DNA of 46,312 nucleotides from an uncultured Lachnospiraceae bacterium (GCA_947564645.1 CANOCU010000028.1:1-46312); one strand, 5' to 3'; numbered from the stretch's first letter, positions 17,245-26,301 are shown. The notes: a model not told the origin generated them from the sequence alone. Program-made: numbers and translations.

Positions 17245-17267
17245 GACCGCCTGCGGGCGGTTCTTTT
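17245..17267 (+). terminator. Terminator after the permease operon
   Basis: A GC-rich stem ACCGCC (17246-17251) / GGCGGT (17256-17261), extended by one G-T and one G-C pair, is followed by TTTT. Confidence 0.85.
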
Positions 17268-17318
17268 GGTACAGGAAATTGTTTCGGATTTACGAGGCCG
17301 CGAAGCAGATCATGTAAA

Positions 17319-17350
17319 TATAGAAAACGAAATTTCTAATGTCGTTAACT
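17319..17350 (+). promoter_or_regulatory. Shared upstream element, copy B (before the GH5 gene)
   Basis: TATAGA at 17319-17324, five bases, then AAATTT and the core TTTCTAATGTCGTTAAC. The core is identical to copy A before fabH. The TATAAACGGTGA motif shared with 12427-12438 overlaps its last base and continues to 17361. The start of GH5 lies 53 bases further on. The rest of 17268-17402 holds nothing recognisable. Confidence 0.5.
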
Positions 17351-17402
17351 ATAAACGGTGAAAAATACTCGGAGGCAGAGACAACCGGGAAGGTGGGGGA
17401 TC

Positions 17403-18821
17403 ATGGACGTAAAAGAATTTGTAAAAGTGAGAGGTAAGAAATTTTATAAGGGTGATGAGGAGATTTTATTTAAGGGGATCGGCATTGGTTCCTGGCTGAA
17501 TCTGGAACATTTTATGATGGGACTGCCGGGGAATGATTTTCAGATCAGACAATCCTTCAGGGATGTCTATGGAAAAGAGAAGGCGGGGCGTTTTTTTGAC
17601 TCGCTGATGAAAGAGTTTGTGTCGGAGGAGGACTTCCGCTTTATGAAAGAACTGGGGATCAATCTGGTGCGGGTTCCCTTTAACTACCGGCTTTTTATGG
17701 AGGATGAGAGGCCGGGGGAGTGGAAGCAGGAAGGATTTGCCTGCTTCGATCGTCTGTTCCGGCTGGCGGAGAAATATGAGATCTATGTGCTGCCGGATCT
17801 GCATACGGCGCCGGGCGGACAGAATCCGGACTGGCACAGCGATAACGGGACAGGTTATACGCTTTTCTGGCAGTATGGTATTTTCAGGCAGCAGATGGTC
17901 ATGTTGTGGCGGGAGATTGCCTTGCGGTATCGGGACGAAGCGTATCTGCTGGGGTATGATATTCTGAATGAACCTTTTATTATACCTGACCGGATCGATA
18001 CCGGGGAGGGGGAGGATATGGCAACGGGATTTGTTTCGGCCCAGGCAAACGACTTCCTGCCGGCTTTCTATGAACAGGTGACAGAGGCTATACGGAGTGT
18101 GGATAAGGAGCATATCATTTTCGTGGAGGGCGATCATTTCGCTTCGGATTTCAGTTGTTTAAAAGGCATTACGGATGAACAGACAGCGCTGACGTTCCAT
18201 TATTATCCTACGGTATGGTATGCCGATCTCTATGATAAGGATTATGACAGGCAGGAGCGGGCCGGGAAATTTGAGGAAGTATTTTGCAGGCTGATCCGCA
18301 TACGTGAGGAGTTTGAGAGACCGATCATTTGCGGGGAAGCAGGGTATGAGATCGCCACAAACGGGATGGAAGATACGCTGCCACTGATCGAGTTGACCTT
18401 TGGGCTTTTCCGGAAATATGAAGTTTCCTTTACATTGTGGTCCTATAAGGATGCCTGTTTTATGGGATTGGTCTATCCGAGGCAGGATTCTGCATGGATG
18501 CGGCTGGAGGAGAAGATCCGGGTAAGGTGGGATCACCACCGGTCGGAGAGGCAGGCGATGAAAGGGTTGGAGACGCTGCTCTCCGGAGAATATCCGGAAG
18601 CCGGGAAAGAGGACAGATATATACTGGCATTCCGACAGAGAGCCCTATTATATCCATTGGAACAGAAGTATATTCTGAAGCCTTTACTGGAGGCTTATTC
18701 GGAGCAGGAGATACTGAAACTGCCAGAGGCTTTTCGATTTGAGAACTGCGGGTACCATGAGGAATTTGCCAGAGTTTACAGAGAGTTTGCTTTTAACGGA
18801 GGAAGAAATAATGCAGAATGA
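17403..18821 (+). CDS. GH5-family glycosidase (endo-beta-glucanase/glucosidase-like)
   Basis: A 472-residue TIM-barrel retaining glycosidase without a signal peptide, so probably cytoplasmic and acting on imported oligosaccharides. GH5 signatures are FKGIGIGSWLNLEHFM near the start, ELGINLVRVPFNYRLF, VLPDLHTAPGGQN, the acid/base E190 in GYDILNEPF and the nucleophile E312 in PIICGEAGYE. The start at 17403 follows AAGGTGGGGG. The last 11 bp overlap the next gene, whose ribosome site (18798-18803) lies inside this frame, so the two are coupled. The substrate is not fixed by sequence; beta-glucan or gluco-oligosaccharides are likely for this GH5 type. Confidence 0.9.
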   Translation: MDVKEFVKVRGKKFYKGDEEILFKGIGIGSWLNLEHFMMGLPGNDFQIRQSFRDVYGKEKAGRFFDSLMKEFVSEEDFRFMKELGINLVRVPFNYRLFMEDERPGEWKQEGFACFDRLFRLAEKYEIYVLPDLHTAPGGQNPDWHSDNGTGYTLFWQYGIFRQQMVMLWREIALRYRDEAYLLGYDILNEPFIIPDRIDTGEGEDMATGFVSAQANDFLPAFYEQVTEAIRSVDKEHIIFVEGDHFASDFSCLKGITDEQTALTFHYYPTVWYADLYDKDYDRQERAGKFEEVFCRLIRIREEFERPIICGEAGYEIATNGMEDTLPLIELTFGLFRKYEVSFTLWSYKDACFMGLVYPRQDSAWMRLEEKIRVRWDHHRSERQAMKGLETLLSGEYPEAGKEDRYILAFRQRALLYPLEQKYILKPLLEAYSEQEILKLPEAFRFENCGYHEEFARVYREFAFNGGRNNAE

Positions 18822-20448
18822 TTTTCTGAAGGATGAAAAAGGGAATCCCTTTATGCCGGTGGGAGTTCAGGCCCATAATTCATCCACGGGGACACCGTTA
18901 CTTAAAAAGGCGATAAAGGTGGTTAAGGCATATGGCGGAAACTGCCTGGAAGCGCCGGTTTACTGGTATCGTCTGGAACCGGAGGAGGGGCGGTATGATA
19001 TGAGTCTGGTGCAGGGCCTGATCGATGAGACGAGACAGGCGGGGTTGAAGCTGATCATCTTGTGGTTTGCCACTAGTAAGAACGGGCATCCGAATTATGC
19101 GCCGGAATATATTAAACGGAACCCTGACAAATACCTTCTGGCAATGGGGCCGGACGGTGCGCCGGTGGCTTCCCTGTCTCCCCATTGCATGGAGACGCTT
19201 AAGCGTGACAGGATGGCGTTTGAAAGGCTGATGACTTTCCTAAAGGAATATGACGGTACGGAGCGGACGGTACTTGCGGTGCAGATCGAAAATGAGATGG
19301 GGTATGCCAACACGGACATGGACTATTCGGAATATGTACTGGCGGCGTATCAGAAGGAAGTGCCCGGGTGTCTTGCAGGGGTCCGCTTGGAGGACAGCGG
19401 TGTGGAGGAAGTACAGGAAGGGGATATGTCTCCGTGGAAAAGACAGTTTGGCAGACATTCCCATGAGGCCTTTTCCGCATGGTATCATGCAAGGTATATT
19501 GACAGCATCGCGCAGGCGGGAAAGCAGATCTATGACCTGCCCATGCTGACCAATGTGATGATCGGGGAGACCGGCTATGAAGAACCGGGCAGATGCTATA
19601 ACAGCGGCGCGGCGGTAGGACGCATGTTGGATATCTGGAAAGTGGGCGCTCCGCATCTTGATCTGATCGGACCGGATATCTACTGCCAGAACAGACGCGA
19701 GTATGTCAGGGTCTGCAGGCGTTACGACAGGGAGGACAATCCGCTTTTTATCCCGGAATCGCCTCTTGGCGGGGAGGCGAATGCCATGAATGCGTTGTTG
19801 TCCGTGGCGGATCACGGCGCAGTCGGGATATGCTGCTTCGGGGCGGAACATGCGCTGAATGAGGAAGGGAAACTGTTGGAGGAATATTATGATATGGCGG
19901 TCACCATGCGGATCATTGCAGGAATGATCCCACTGTTGATCCGATATAGAAAGACGGGGAAGGTTTATGCTGTTGTTGAGGAAGAATTTGAGACCAATCG
20001 TTATATCAAGTTGGATGATTATCATGTAGTAGCGCATTTCATGCACACGAGGCAGATGAATCTGGGCTATACGCAGGAGCCTTTGGACGAGATGGGAAAA
20101 GATAAGACGCAGATCAGAGGACGGGCGCTGCTCATCCAGACCGGTGCGCATGAATTTTTCCTGGGCGGCGCAGGAGTATCCTTTGACTTTATCAGAAGGC
20201 CTGGAGTAGAAGACGAGCACTGCTACAGCCATCTGTCGTCCAGACAGGCAAGCCAGCTGAATTTCCTGAGCGTGGAGGAAGGGCATTTTGAGGGCGACCG
20301 GTGGGTGAAGGATATGGAACGCAATGGGGATGAGACGAACTTTTCCCAGTATGTACTGGACGGACAAGTGATACGGGTGCGGTTGAATCCGGAGACGGGG
20401 ATGCGGATTATGAAGCAGGAGTTTTCAGACCGGCAGGAGTATAAATAA
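18811..20448 (+). CDS. GH35/GH42-like beta-glycosidase (DUF5597-type architecture)
   Basis: A 545-residue predicted intracellular glycosidase. The N-terminal barrel shows FMPVGVQAHNSST, YGGNCLEAPVYWYRLEPEEG and the acid/base in VQIENEMG (E162). The nucleophile candidate is E316 in PLFIPESPLGG. The C-terminal roughly 170 residues form a beta-rich domain like the DUF5597 domain of related beta-galactosidase-like enzymes. The start at 18811 follows GGAGGA at 18798-18803 and gives an 11-bp overlap with the GH5 gene. The pair plus the transporter form one utilisation pathway; removal of beta-linked galactosyl or glucosyl ends is inferred. Confidence 0.82.
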   Translation: MQNDFLKDEKGNPFMPVGVQAHNSSTGTPLLKKAIKVVKAYGGNCLEAPVYWYRLEPEEGRYDMSLVQGLIDETRQAGLKLIILWFATSKNGHPNYAPEYIKRNPDKYLLAMGPDGAPVASLSPHCMETLKRDRMAFERLMTFLKEYDGTERTVLAVQIENEMGYANTDMDYSEYVLAAYQKEVPGCLAGVRLEDSGVEEVQEGDMSPWKRQFGRHSHEAFSAWYHARYIDSIAQAGKQIYDLPMLTNVMIGETGYEEPGRCYNSGAAVGRMLDIWKVGAPHLDLIGPDIYCQNRREYVRVCRRYDREDNPLFIPESPLGGEANAMNALLSVADHGAVGICCFGAEHALNEEGKLLEEYYDMAVTMRIIAGMIPLLIRYRKTGKVYAVVEEEFETNRYIKLDDYHVVAHFMHTRQMNLGYTQEPLDEMGKDKTQIRGRALLIQTGAHEFFLGGAGVSFDFIRRPGVEDEHCYSHLSSRQASQLNFLSVEEGHFEGDRWVKDMERNGDETNFSQYVLDGQVIRVRLNPETGMRIMKQEFSDRQEYK

Positions 20449-20500
20449 TAGTATGGACTCATAAGATGTTATAACGAAAAAAGGAGAAACCTTTGGAGTT

Positions 20501-21133
20501 ATGTTAAATTATATCTGGGCTTTTATGATTCTGATCGGGGTGGTGTACGGCGCGGTGGCCGGCAAAATGGCGGAGGTGACCAATGCGGCTCTGGATTCTG
20601 CGGGAGACGCGGTTTCGCTGTGCATTACGATGATCGGTGTGATGGCATTGTGGGTCGGGCTGATGGAGATCGCGCAGAAGTCGGGGCTGATCGCGAAGCT
20701 GACGCGTGGGATACAGCCTTTTATCAGATTCCTGTTCCCACGGATTCCGGAGGGACATCCGGCCAGGGAGTATATCGCTACCAATCTGATTGCGAATGTG
20801 CTGGGGCTGGGATGGGCGTGTACACCGGCGGGATTGAAGGCGATGGAGGAATTGGCGAAGCTGGAGGAGGAGAGGGGGACGCCGGCTTACCTGGGTGACG
20901 GGAGAGGGACGGAAGGAAAGGCCGGTAGGGTTGCAAGCAATGAGATGTGTACGTTTTTGATTTTGAATATTTCTTCTTTGCAGCTCATTCCTGTGAATAT
21001 GATCGCGTACAGGCAACAGTACGGGAGCGTGAATCCGGCAGGGATTATTGCGCCGGCAATTGTGGCGACGTTTGTGAGTACGGCGGTGGCGGTGGTGTAT
21101 TGCAAAATGAAGGATAGGAGGCGGAGAGTGTAA
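20501..21133 (+). CDS. spmA: Spore maturation protein A
   Basis: SpmA is an integral membrane protein of the nucleoside-recognition family needed for spore core dehydration, and normally works with SpmB. The 210-residue protein has helices at about 2-20, 38-58, a GLGWACTPAGLKAMEELAKLEEERG segment, and two C-terminal helices (TFLILNISSLQLIPVN and IIAPAIVATFVSTAVAVVYC). The ribosome site GGAG at 20482-20485 is distant and GGAG at 20494-20497 is close. Unlike typical loci no spmB follows. A recombinase-like frame starts on the next base, and four more copies of the spmA 3' end occur over the next 8.6 kb. Here the stop is not followed by the hairpin seen at the other copies, as if the native downstream sequence was displaced. 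Confidence 0.9.
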   Translation: MLNYIWAFMILIGVVYGAVAGKMAEVTNAALDSAGDAVSLCITMIGVMALWVGLMEIAQKSGLIAKLTRGIQPFIRFLFPRIPEGHPAREYIATNLIANVLGLGWACTPAGLKAMEELAKLEEERGTPAYLGDGRGTEGKAGRVASNEMCTFLILNISSLQLIPVNMIAYRQQYGSVNPAGIIAPAIVATFVSTAVAVVYCKMKDRRRRV

Positions 21134-21783
21134 GTGTTCTCTGCCTTGTTCATTGTCTATAAAAGTGAGACTAAGGCCAAGCGGTATTTTACGGTGGTTG
21201 GATTATTTTTTAACTACATCCGAAAGACTGCAGATATTGTAAACCCTGAATTATATGATGCAATTTCTTTCAACCGCCTGAGGAAAAATTCATATATGAA
21301 ACGAATGATGGCATATATTGAGAAATGTGATTTGCTTGCGGCTATCGGAATAAAGATGATGATGTTTTATGGGATCACATGTCGCGAATTGAGCAAAATC
21401 AAATGGGAGAATTGTGATGAATATTATGGCTTTATTACAGTAAATGGCTTTGAACTTTGTTTGCCGCCCAAATTGACAAGACAGTCACAGCAAGTACACA
21501 AATTTGTTTTTCAGAATAAGGTAAAGAGCAATGATGACTTGCTTTTCGTAGATGGGAATGGAGAACCATGGGGAGAGATAACATCTTCTTCTGGGATTCC
21601 TGACTACTTAGGTACTCTGATAGAAGTTACAAGTATAACCTGCATTGTGAAGTATGGAATAGGACAACTTCTCAAGGCGTGCTTGAGTGATTCTGTTATT
21701 AAAAAATAACGGGTGCAAGTGATAAGCTGATTCAAGGGTGTCTCCTGACTGAGGACGATGAACTCAAAAAAGATTATAAATAA
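21134..21783 (+). pseudogene. Truncated, frameshifted tyrosine-recombinase-like protein
   Basis: The frame begins directly after the spmA stop and lacks the first about 70 residues of the related gene at 22434-23459. Shared features are FFNYIRKTADI (core-binding domain end) and MMMFYGITCRELSKIKWEN, where the Arg matches catalytic Arg I. The frame stops at 21709 after SDSVIKK at an A-run. Adding one A restores ITGASDKLIQGCLLTEDDE up to 21783, which aligns with the partner's C-terminus. The usual HxLRH motif and the tyrosine nucleophile are not visible (Cys stands in the Tyr region). It seems to be a decayed recombinase whose 5' end was replaced by the spmA 3' end. Confidence 0.6.
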
Positions 21784-21869
21784 TAAAATTGTTATGACAG
21801 AGTTATATTATGAGTTTTGAAGAAGATAAAGCAGACAGGGAGAGATGAATCTGTGGATGAAAATAAAGG

Positions 21870-22286
21870 TGATTAAACAATGTTAAAGTAACTGTATGGG
21901 ATGAAACGGTTTGGCTTTCCCAACAACAAATGGCAGAACTGTTTCAAATATCGCAAACAAATGTTGCAGAACATATAAAACATATTTTGCAGAAGGAGAA
22001 TTAGACGAAGTCTCAACCTGTCGGAATTTCCGACAGGTTCGGCAGGAGGGAACAAGGCAGGTTACAAGAGAGATACCATATTATAATCTGGATATGATTA
22101 TATCTTTGGGATAAAGAATAAAATTTCTTATAGCAACGAGATTCAGGAAATGGGCGACAGAACGTTTAAAGGAATACATGGTTAAAGGCTTTACGATGGA
22201 CGATGAGTGCCTTAAAGATAATGGTGGCGGAAATTAATGCGATTGAACATCACCCAATGTACATGAATGATTATGTTGAACAGTGA
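21870..22286 (+). pseudogene. RhuM-family protein remnant
   Basis: RhuM-family proteins are DNA-binding, Fic/RhuM-island proteins of unclear function. Pieces seen in order: VTVWDETVWLSQQQMAELFQ, a frameshift near 21985, ELDEVSTCRNF, YYNLDMIISLG, a TAA at 22112-22114 where Tyr is expected, RFRKWATERLKEYMVKGF, and after an internal deletion EHHPMYMNDYVEQ, which matches the RhuM C-terminal end. At least one frameshift, one stop and one deletion make it non-functional. It directly abuts the short spmA 3' remnant. Confidence 0.65.
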
Positions 22287-22327
22287 AGGATTGTAGGAAA
22301 CGGAGAGAGTGAGAGTTCTCCGTTTTT
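22284..22327 (+). repeat. spmA 3'-end remnant with hairpin (short copy)
   Basis: From TGAAGGAT onward this 44-bp stretch follows the last bases of spmA (AGGATAGGAGGCGGAGAG) and, past the stop, the CTCTCCGTTTT hairpin found at the longer copies. AACGGAGA (22299-22306) pairs with TCTCCGTT (22317-22324) and five T follow, so it can act as a terminator. It is the smallest of the four extra copies and lies at the end of the RhuM remnant. Confidence 0.65.
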
Positions 22328-22433
22328 GTATTTATATCTGTAAATGTCATTGACAATATATAAAAAATAAAATAGAATGAAATTGAAAATTCAACTATCT
22401 TTTTACCATAATATTTTGACTGGAGGAATAAAA

Positions 22434-23459
22434 GTGGATGTAATGCAAAAATTCAAAAATGAATTTTTTGAAGAACGTAAAGACTTACTTAGCAAAAATC
22501 ATGTTTATCGAAACCATATCGCTAAATTTGTTAAGTATTTAAACTTGCCAGATGTACAGTTATCAAACGCACCTGCCAGAATTAATATAAATACAGTTGA
22601 GGAATGTATCAGATATTACCATGATGAAGGAGAACTTAATTCCAGATCAACTATGGAGTCACATCTTGAGTCGGTCAAAAGCTTCTACGACTACTTAAGT
22701 GAGACTGGTAAAGCAACTGATATTTTTTCAGATTATAATTACAGTAAATTTAAGGATGAGATCGTTGAGAAATATAGCTTGTTGGAACCTGTAGAGAGAG
22801 GAAGTTATAAATGTGAAGATATCAAAACTATTTTAATTGAACTGGATAAAGCTATTGATAATTTTCAGAATGAATCTGCCGGAATCCGAGAAGAAGAAAG
22901 ATATCTTCAGAGAATAATTTTAAGATTGTTTATTAAGTTGACATTAATTGCGCCAGCCAAAAGAGGTGTGATTACAAGTATAAGAAAATCAGATATCACA
23001 AAAGATTATAAAAAATTATATATAAATGGTATAGATGTCAATATACCTTGTGGCTTATCAAGGGATTTGTATGCTGCAGTAAAATATGCAGAATCTAAAA
23101 ACAAAGAACCAATTAAGGAAGAGGATATTTTTTTTGAGTATTTATACAAATATAAGGGAAAATTTCGGGTGGAAAGTCTTAATACATGGCTTTATAATGC
23201 AGCACAGGACTTTGGGGTAATGGAGGATGAGTGCAGAAATAAAAAGACATTGGCTGTAGAGCCGATTAAAAACATGGTTATTAAAATGATGGTTGATAAT
23301 ATGATTAATCCTGTATTTATATCAAAAATAGCGGGACTTACACTTACTATGATTGAAGCAACATATTATCCCAAGGATTGGACTGCTAAACTCGAGGAAG
23401 ATATCAATAAGTGCATTAATAAAAGTATTGCGCAGAATGATTATTATTGTTATGTATAG
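22434..23459 (+). CDS. Degenerate tyrosine-recombinase-like protein
   Basis: A 341-residue protein with the layout of a phage-type integrase: an N-terminal core-binding domain (1-110, with RSTMESHLESVKSFYDYLSETGK) and a C-terminal catalytic-like domain. R177 in APAKRGVITSIRKSDI fits catalytic Arg I. At the place of the HxLRH box it reads EPIKNMVIKMM, and of the late His it reads AGLTLTM, so the second Arg and both His are missing. Tyrosines 311/312 (EATYYPKDW) remain at the nucleophile position. The start is GTG 22434 behind GGAGGA at 22422-22427. It is related to the pseudogene at 21134. It may be an inactive accessory protein or a divergent recombinase of the spmA cassettes. Confidence 0.6.
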   Translation: MDVMQKFKNEFFEERKDLLSKNHVYRNHIAKFVKYLNLPDVQLSNAPARININTVEECIRYYHDEGELNSRSTMESHLESVKSFYDYLSETGKATDIFSDYNYSKFKDEIVEKYSLLEPVERGSYKCEDIKTILIELDKAIDNFQNESAGIREEERYLQRIILRLFIKLTLIAPAKRGVITSIRKSDITKDYKKLYINGIDVNIPCGLSRDLYAAVKYAESKNKEPIKEEDIFFEYLYKYKGKFRVESLNTWLYNAAQDFGVMEDECRNKKTLAVEPIKNMVIKMMVDNMINPVFISKIAGLTLTMIEATYYPKDWTAKLEEDINKCINKSIAQNDYYCYV

Positions 23460-23491
23460 AATGAATTTTAAGCAGCAGGGAGTGTAGAAGT

Positions 23492-25090
23492 ATGGGAATA
23501 TATTTAAATCCAGGAAATGAACAGTTTGCGGTTTCTGTTAATTCGGAACTGTATGTGGATAAAACGGAACTCATAAAATATACCAATAGCCGCATCGGAA
23601 AAGACAGACCGTTAATCTGCTCCAGCAGACCAAGAAGGTTTGGGAAAACAATGGCGGTAACCATGCTGTCAGCATATTACAGTAAAGGATGTCATTCTGA
23701 AAAGCTGTTTGCAGGACTTAAAATAAGCCAGAATGAATTTTTTAAAGCACATTTAAATAAGTATAACGTAATCTTTTTGGATATTCAATGGATGTATGGA
23801 AATGCGCTCGAGGAAATGAAGCGAAATTCAACTCTTAAAGTAGTGAGTTATATTCAGGAACAGGTGATAGCTGAATTAAGAAACGAATATTCAGAATGTG
23901 TACAAGATGATGACGTTTCGTTGCCTTCTGTATTGGCAAAAATCAATGTTATGACAAAAGAACAGTTTATCATTATTATTGATGAATGGGACTGTCTGTT
24001 TCGGGAGGATAAAAATAATGAGAGTCTTCAGAAAGAATATATTAATCTATTAAGAGGTTTGTTTAAAGGGACGCCGTCGGGGGCGTTTTTAAAGCTTGCT
24101 TATATTACGGGGATTTTACCAATTAAGAAATATGGTACACAGTCAGCTTTAAATAATTTCCGTGAGCATACCATGGTCAGTCCCAGACAGATGGCGGAGT
24201 ATGTTGGATTTACAGAGACAGAGGTAAGGACTATTTGTAAAGAACATGATATGTCATTTAAAGAAATGCAAAGATGGTATGATGGATATTACTTTGAAAA
24301 GATAGGACATGTTTATAGCCCTAATTCTGTAATTGAGGCAGTTGACAGCAGGGAATTCGGGAATTACTGGTCTGGAACAGAGACGTATGAGTCTTTGATG
24401 ACATATATTGCAATGGATTTTGATGGACTAAGGCAACTGATTGTAGATATGTTGGGAGGTCAGAGGTGTGGCATTGATGTGGAATCATTTCAAAATGATA
24501 TCACTTCGTTTAATTCTGCAGATGATGTAATAACGTTGCTGATTCACATGGGATATATGGCTTATGATAGTAAAACAAAAAAAGTTTTTATTCCGAACGA
24601 TGAGGTAAGGAGTGCTTTTCTGCGGGCAATTAAAAATGACGGATGGGAAGAAGTAATAAAGGCTATTAATGCATCGGAAACTTTGCTTAAAGCAACTTTG
24701 GCGATGGACGAAAAAGCTGTGGCACAGATGATACAGGAAGTCCATATGCAAAGTTCTTCCAGTCTGATATATAGCAATGAGATTTCTTTGAGCAGCGTAA
24801 TTGCGCTGGCATATTATAGTGCATGCAGAGATTATAATCTTGTAAGAGAATTGCCGACAGGAAATGGATTTGCCGATATGGTTTTCCTTCCTAAACGTAC
24901 ATCTTTAAATCCGGCATTGATTGTGGAACTAAAATGGGATAAAACCGCAGAAGGAGCAATCAGTCAGATTAAAAGTAAAGGATATGTGTCAGCCCTTAAA
25001 GAGTATAAAGGAAATATTTTGCTTGTCGGAATCAATTATGAGAAAAAAAGCAGAAAACATCAATGTGGGATAGAAAAATTTGAAATATAA
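23492..25090 (+). CDS. AAA-ATPase-like/PD-(D/E)XK nuclease family protein
   Basis: A 532-residue protein of the abundant 'AAA-ATPase-like plus PD-(D/E)XK nuclease' family, which is common in gut Clostridia and Bacteroidetes. The ATPase has Walker A SRPRRFGKTMAVTML (GKT 51-53) and Walker B FIIIIDEWDCLF (D164, E165). The C-terminal nuclease-like core shows GNGFADMVF and LIVELKWDKTAEGAISQIK, with the D and ExK residues present. The frame is intact and of normal length. The cellular role is unknown; defence or mobile-element functions have been proposed. It lies between the recombinase-like gene and spmA 3'-end copy 2, so it is probably cargo of that cassette. Confidence 0.85.
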   Translation: MGIYLNPGNEQFAVSVNSELYVDKTELIKYTNSRIGKDRPLICSSRPRRFGKTMAVTMLSAYYSKGCHSEKLFAGLKISQNEFFKAHLNKYNVIFLDIQWMYGNALEEMKRNSTLKVVSYIQEQVIAELRNEYSECVQDDDVSLPSVLAKINVMTKEQFIIIIDEWDCLFREDKNNESLQKEYINLLRGLFKGTPSGAFLKLAYITGILPIKKYGTQSALNNFREHTMVSPRQMAEYVGFTETEVRTICKEHDMSFKEMQRWYDGYYFEKIGHVYSPNSVIEAVDSREFGNYWSGTETYESLMTYIAMDFDGLRQLIVDMLGGQRCGIDVESFQNDITSFNSADDVITLLIHMGYMAYDSKTKKVFIPNDEVRSAFLRAIKNDGWEEVIKAINASETLLKATLAMDEKAVAQMIQEVHMQSSSSLIYSNEISLSSVIALAYYSACRDYNLVRELPTGNGFADMVFLPKRTSLNPALIVELKWDKTAEGAISQIKSKGYVSALKEYKGNILLVGINYEKKSRKHQCGIEKFEI

Positions 25091-25127
25091 TTTTTACAAA
25101 AAAGTTCGTGTCACTAACTTGACTCAA

Positions 25128-25511
25128 GGCGGGCTGAAGGCGATGGAGGAACTGGCGAAGCTGGAGGAGGAGAGGGGGAATCCGGGGTATTTTCTGGATG
25201 AAAAAGCTGCTAAAAACAGTGGAGTGGAAATGACAGGCGGATATGGCAGAGGAAGTGCGGCGGACGATCCGGGGGCAGCAGGCGGCAGGAAGGGAAAGTG
25301 GGAGCGGGTTGCAAGCAATGAAATGTGCACGTTTTTGATTTTGAATATTTCATCGCTGCAGTTGATACCGGTGAATATGATTGCGTATAGGCAGCAGTAC
25401 GGGAGCGTGAACCCGGCGGGAATTATCGCGCCGGCGATTGTGGCGACGTTTATCAGTACGCTGACGGCGGTGGTGTATTGTAAGGGGAAGGATAGAAAGC
25501 GGAGAGTCTGA
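25128..25511 (+). pseudogene. spmA 3'-end, copy 2 (about 127 codons)
   Basis: From GGCGGG at 25128 the sequence follows spmA to its stop. It retains GLKAMEELAKLEEERG and the complete C-terminal helices, but the variable linker is longer and different (it includes AADDPGAAGG). It ends KDRKRRV instead of KDRRRRV. It therefore derives from another spmA allele, not from a recent local duplication. The frame is clean but has no 5' half. Ten bases of sequence directly upstream (CTAACTTGAC at 25115-25124) recur before copy 3. Confidence 0.85.
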
Positions 25512-25528
25512 AGGCTCTCCGCTTTTAA
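25498..25528 (+). terminator. Hairpin terminator at spmA copy 2
   Basis: AGCGGAGAG (25498-25506) pairs with CTCTCCGCT (25515-25523), followed by TTTAAT. The stem spans the spmA stop codon. The same design occurs at copies 3 and 4, so it is probably the native spmA terminator. Confidence 0.8.
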
Positions 25529-25531
25529 TAA

Positions 25532-26100
25532 GCTTTTTCGCTAATAGCCTTGAACTGCTCATTCCTGATGGAAAATATAATTATATAGTATATTTGTTTG
25601 CAGATGAAAATGTTACAAAAGCAAAGGTGACAAGTACAAAAAGGATTGAAAAGAGTCTCGTTGAATCTATGCCGTTACAGGAGGCATTGATTAATTTCAT
25701 TGTGCATAATGATTTTTCGTGCGAAATTCCGCCTGTATTTGAAATTTTCGGCAATAGAATTGAACTTACATCATACGGCGGTTTAATTCCAGGGCAAAGC
25801 ACAGAGGATTTTTTCAGTTGCAGCAGTATGCTCAGAAATAGAGAGTTGATGCGTGTATTTAAAGATTTGGGATTGGGTGAACAGTTAGGATCTGGGATGA
25901 GCAGGATTTTGTAATCATATTGCCGTGATATTTTTGAAATTTCGGATTATTTTATAAAGGTTATTTTTCCATTTTCTTTATCCGTTAATGATAATGTCGT
26001 CATTGGCGATAATAATGGCGATGGATGCCGTCTCACATTCAGTTCCGCTGTCCACTGTGGTATTTTTGCACGGTGTAATTTTGGCAGATGGTTTAATTAA
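25532..26100 (+). pseudogene. AlbA/HATPase_c_4-type ATP-binding protein remnant
   Basis: The frame reads LLIPDGKYNY, then ADEN, ALINFIVHNDFSCEIPPVFEIF, ELTSYGGLIPGQSTEDFF and RNRELMRVFKDLGLGEQLGSGM. These are the hallmarks of the C-terminal HATPase_c_4 domain of AlbA_2/RecG-like transcription-factor proteins. The N-terminal AlbA domain is missing, a central stretch of about 50 residues is deleted after ADEN, and a TAA at 25912-25914 interrupts a frame that otherwise continues (DIFEISDYFIKVIFPF) to 26100. It follows the copy 2 terminator immediately. The stretch 26101-26301 holds nothing recognisable. Confidence 0.7.
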
Positions 26101-26301
26101 GGTCTGCATAAAGATTCCTTTCAATAATTACTGGTTTTGATGATAGCAATATTCTATATCAATTTTAATGATATTAGAGTATGGATTCCATGGAAATGAA
26201 AATCAAAAATTTTATTTATGATGGTACGCCATGCTAGGTATATTACAAAAAATCAAAAACATCTTAGAATATACTCCAAATAACAGATTGGAGGACAGTA
26301 C

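Noticed and set aside
1737-17380. Similarity of short leader frames before acpP (starting MSNYFINGEK) and before GH5 (starting MSLTINGEK)
   Set aside because: The DNA match needs gaps and the frames do not continue in a related way; chance similarity is likely.
25080-25511. spmA copy 2 read as an independent protein from TTG 25080
   Set aside because: The in-frame TTG is inside the end of the preceding gene without a ribosome site, and the N-terminal half of SpmA is absent.
25990-26015. GATAATGTCGTCATTGG as another copy of the shared element
   Set aside because: It lacks AAATTT and GTTAAC and lies in the coding remnant of the AlbA/HATPase gene.
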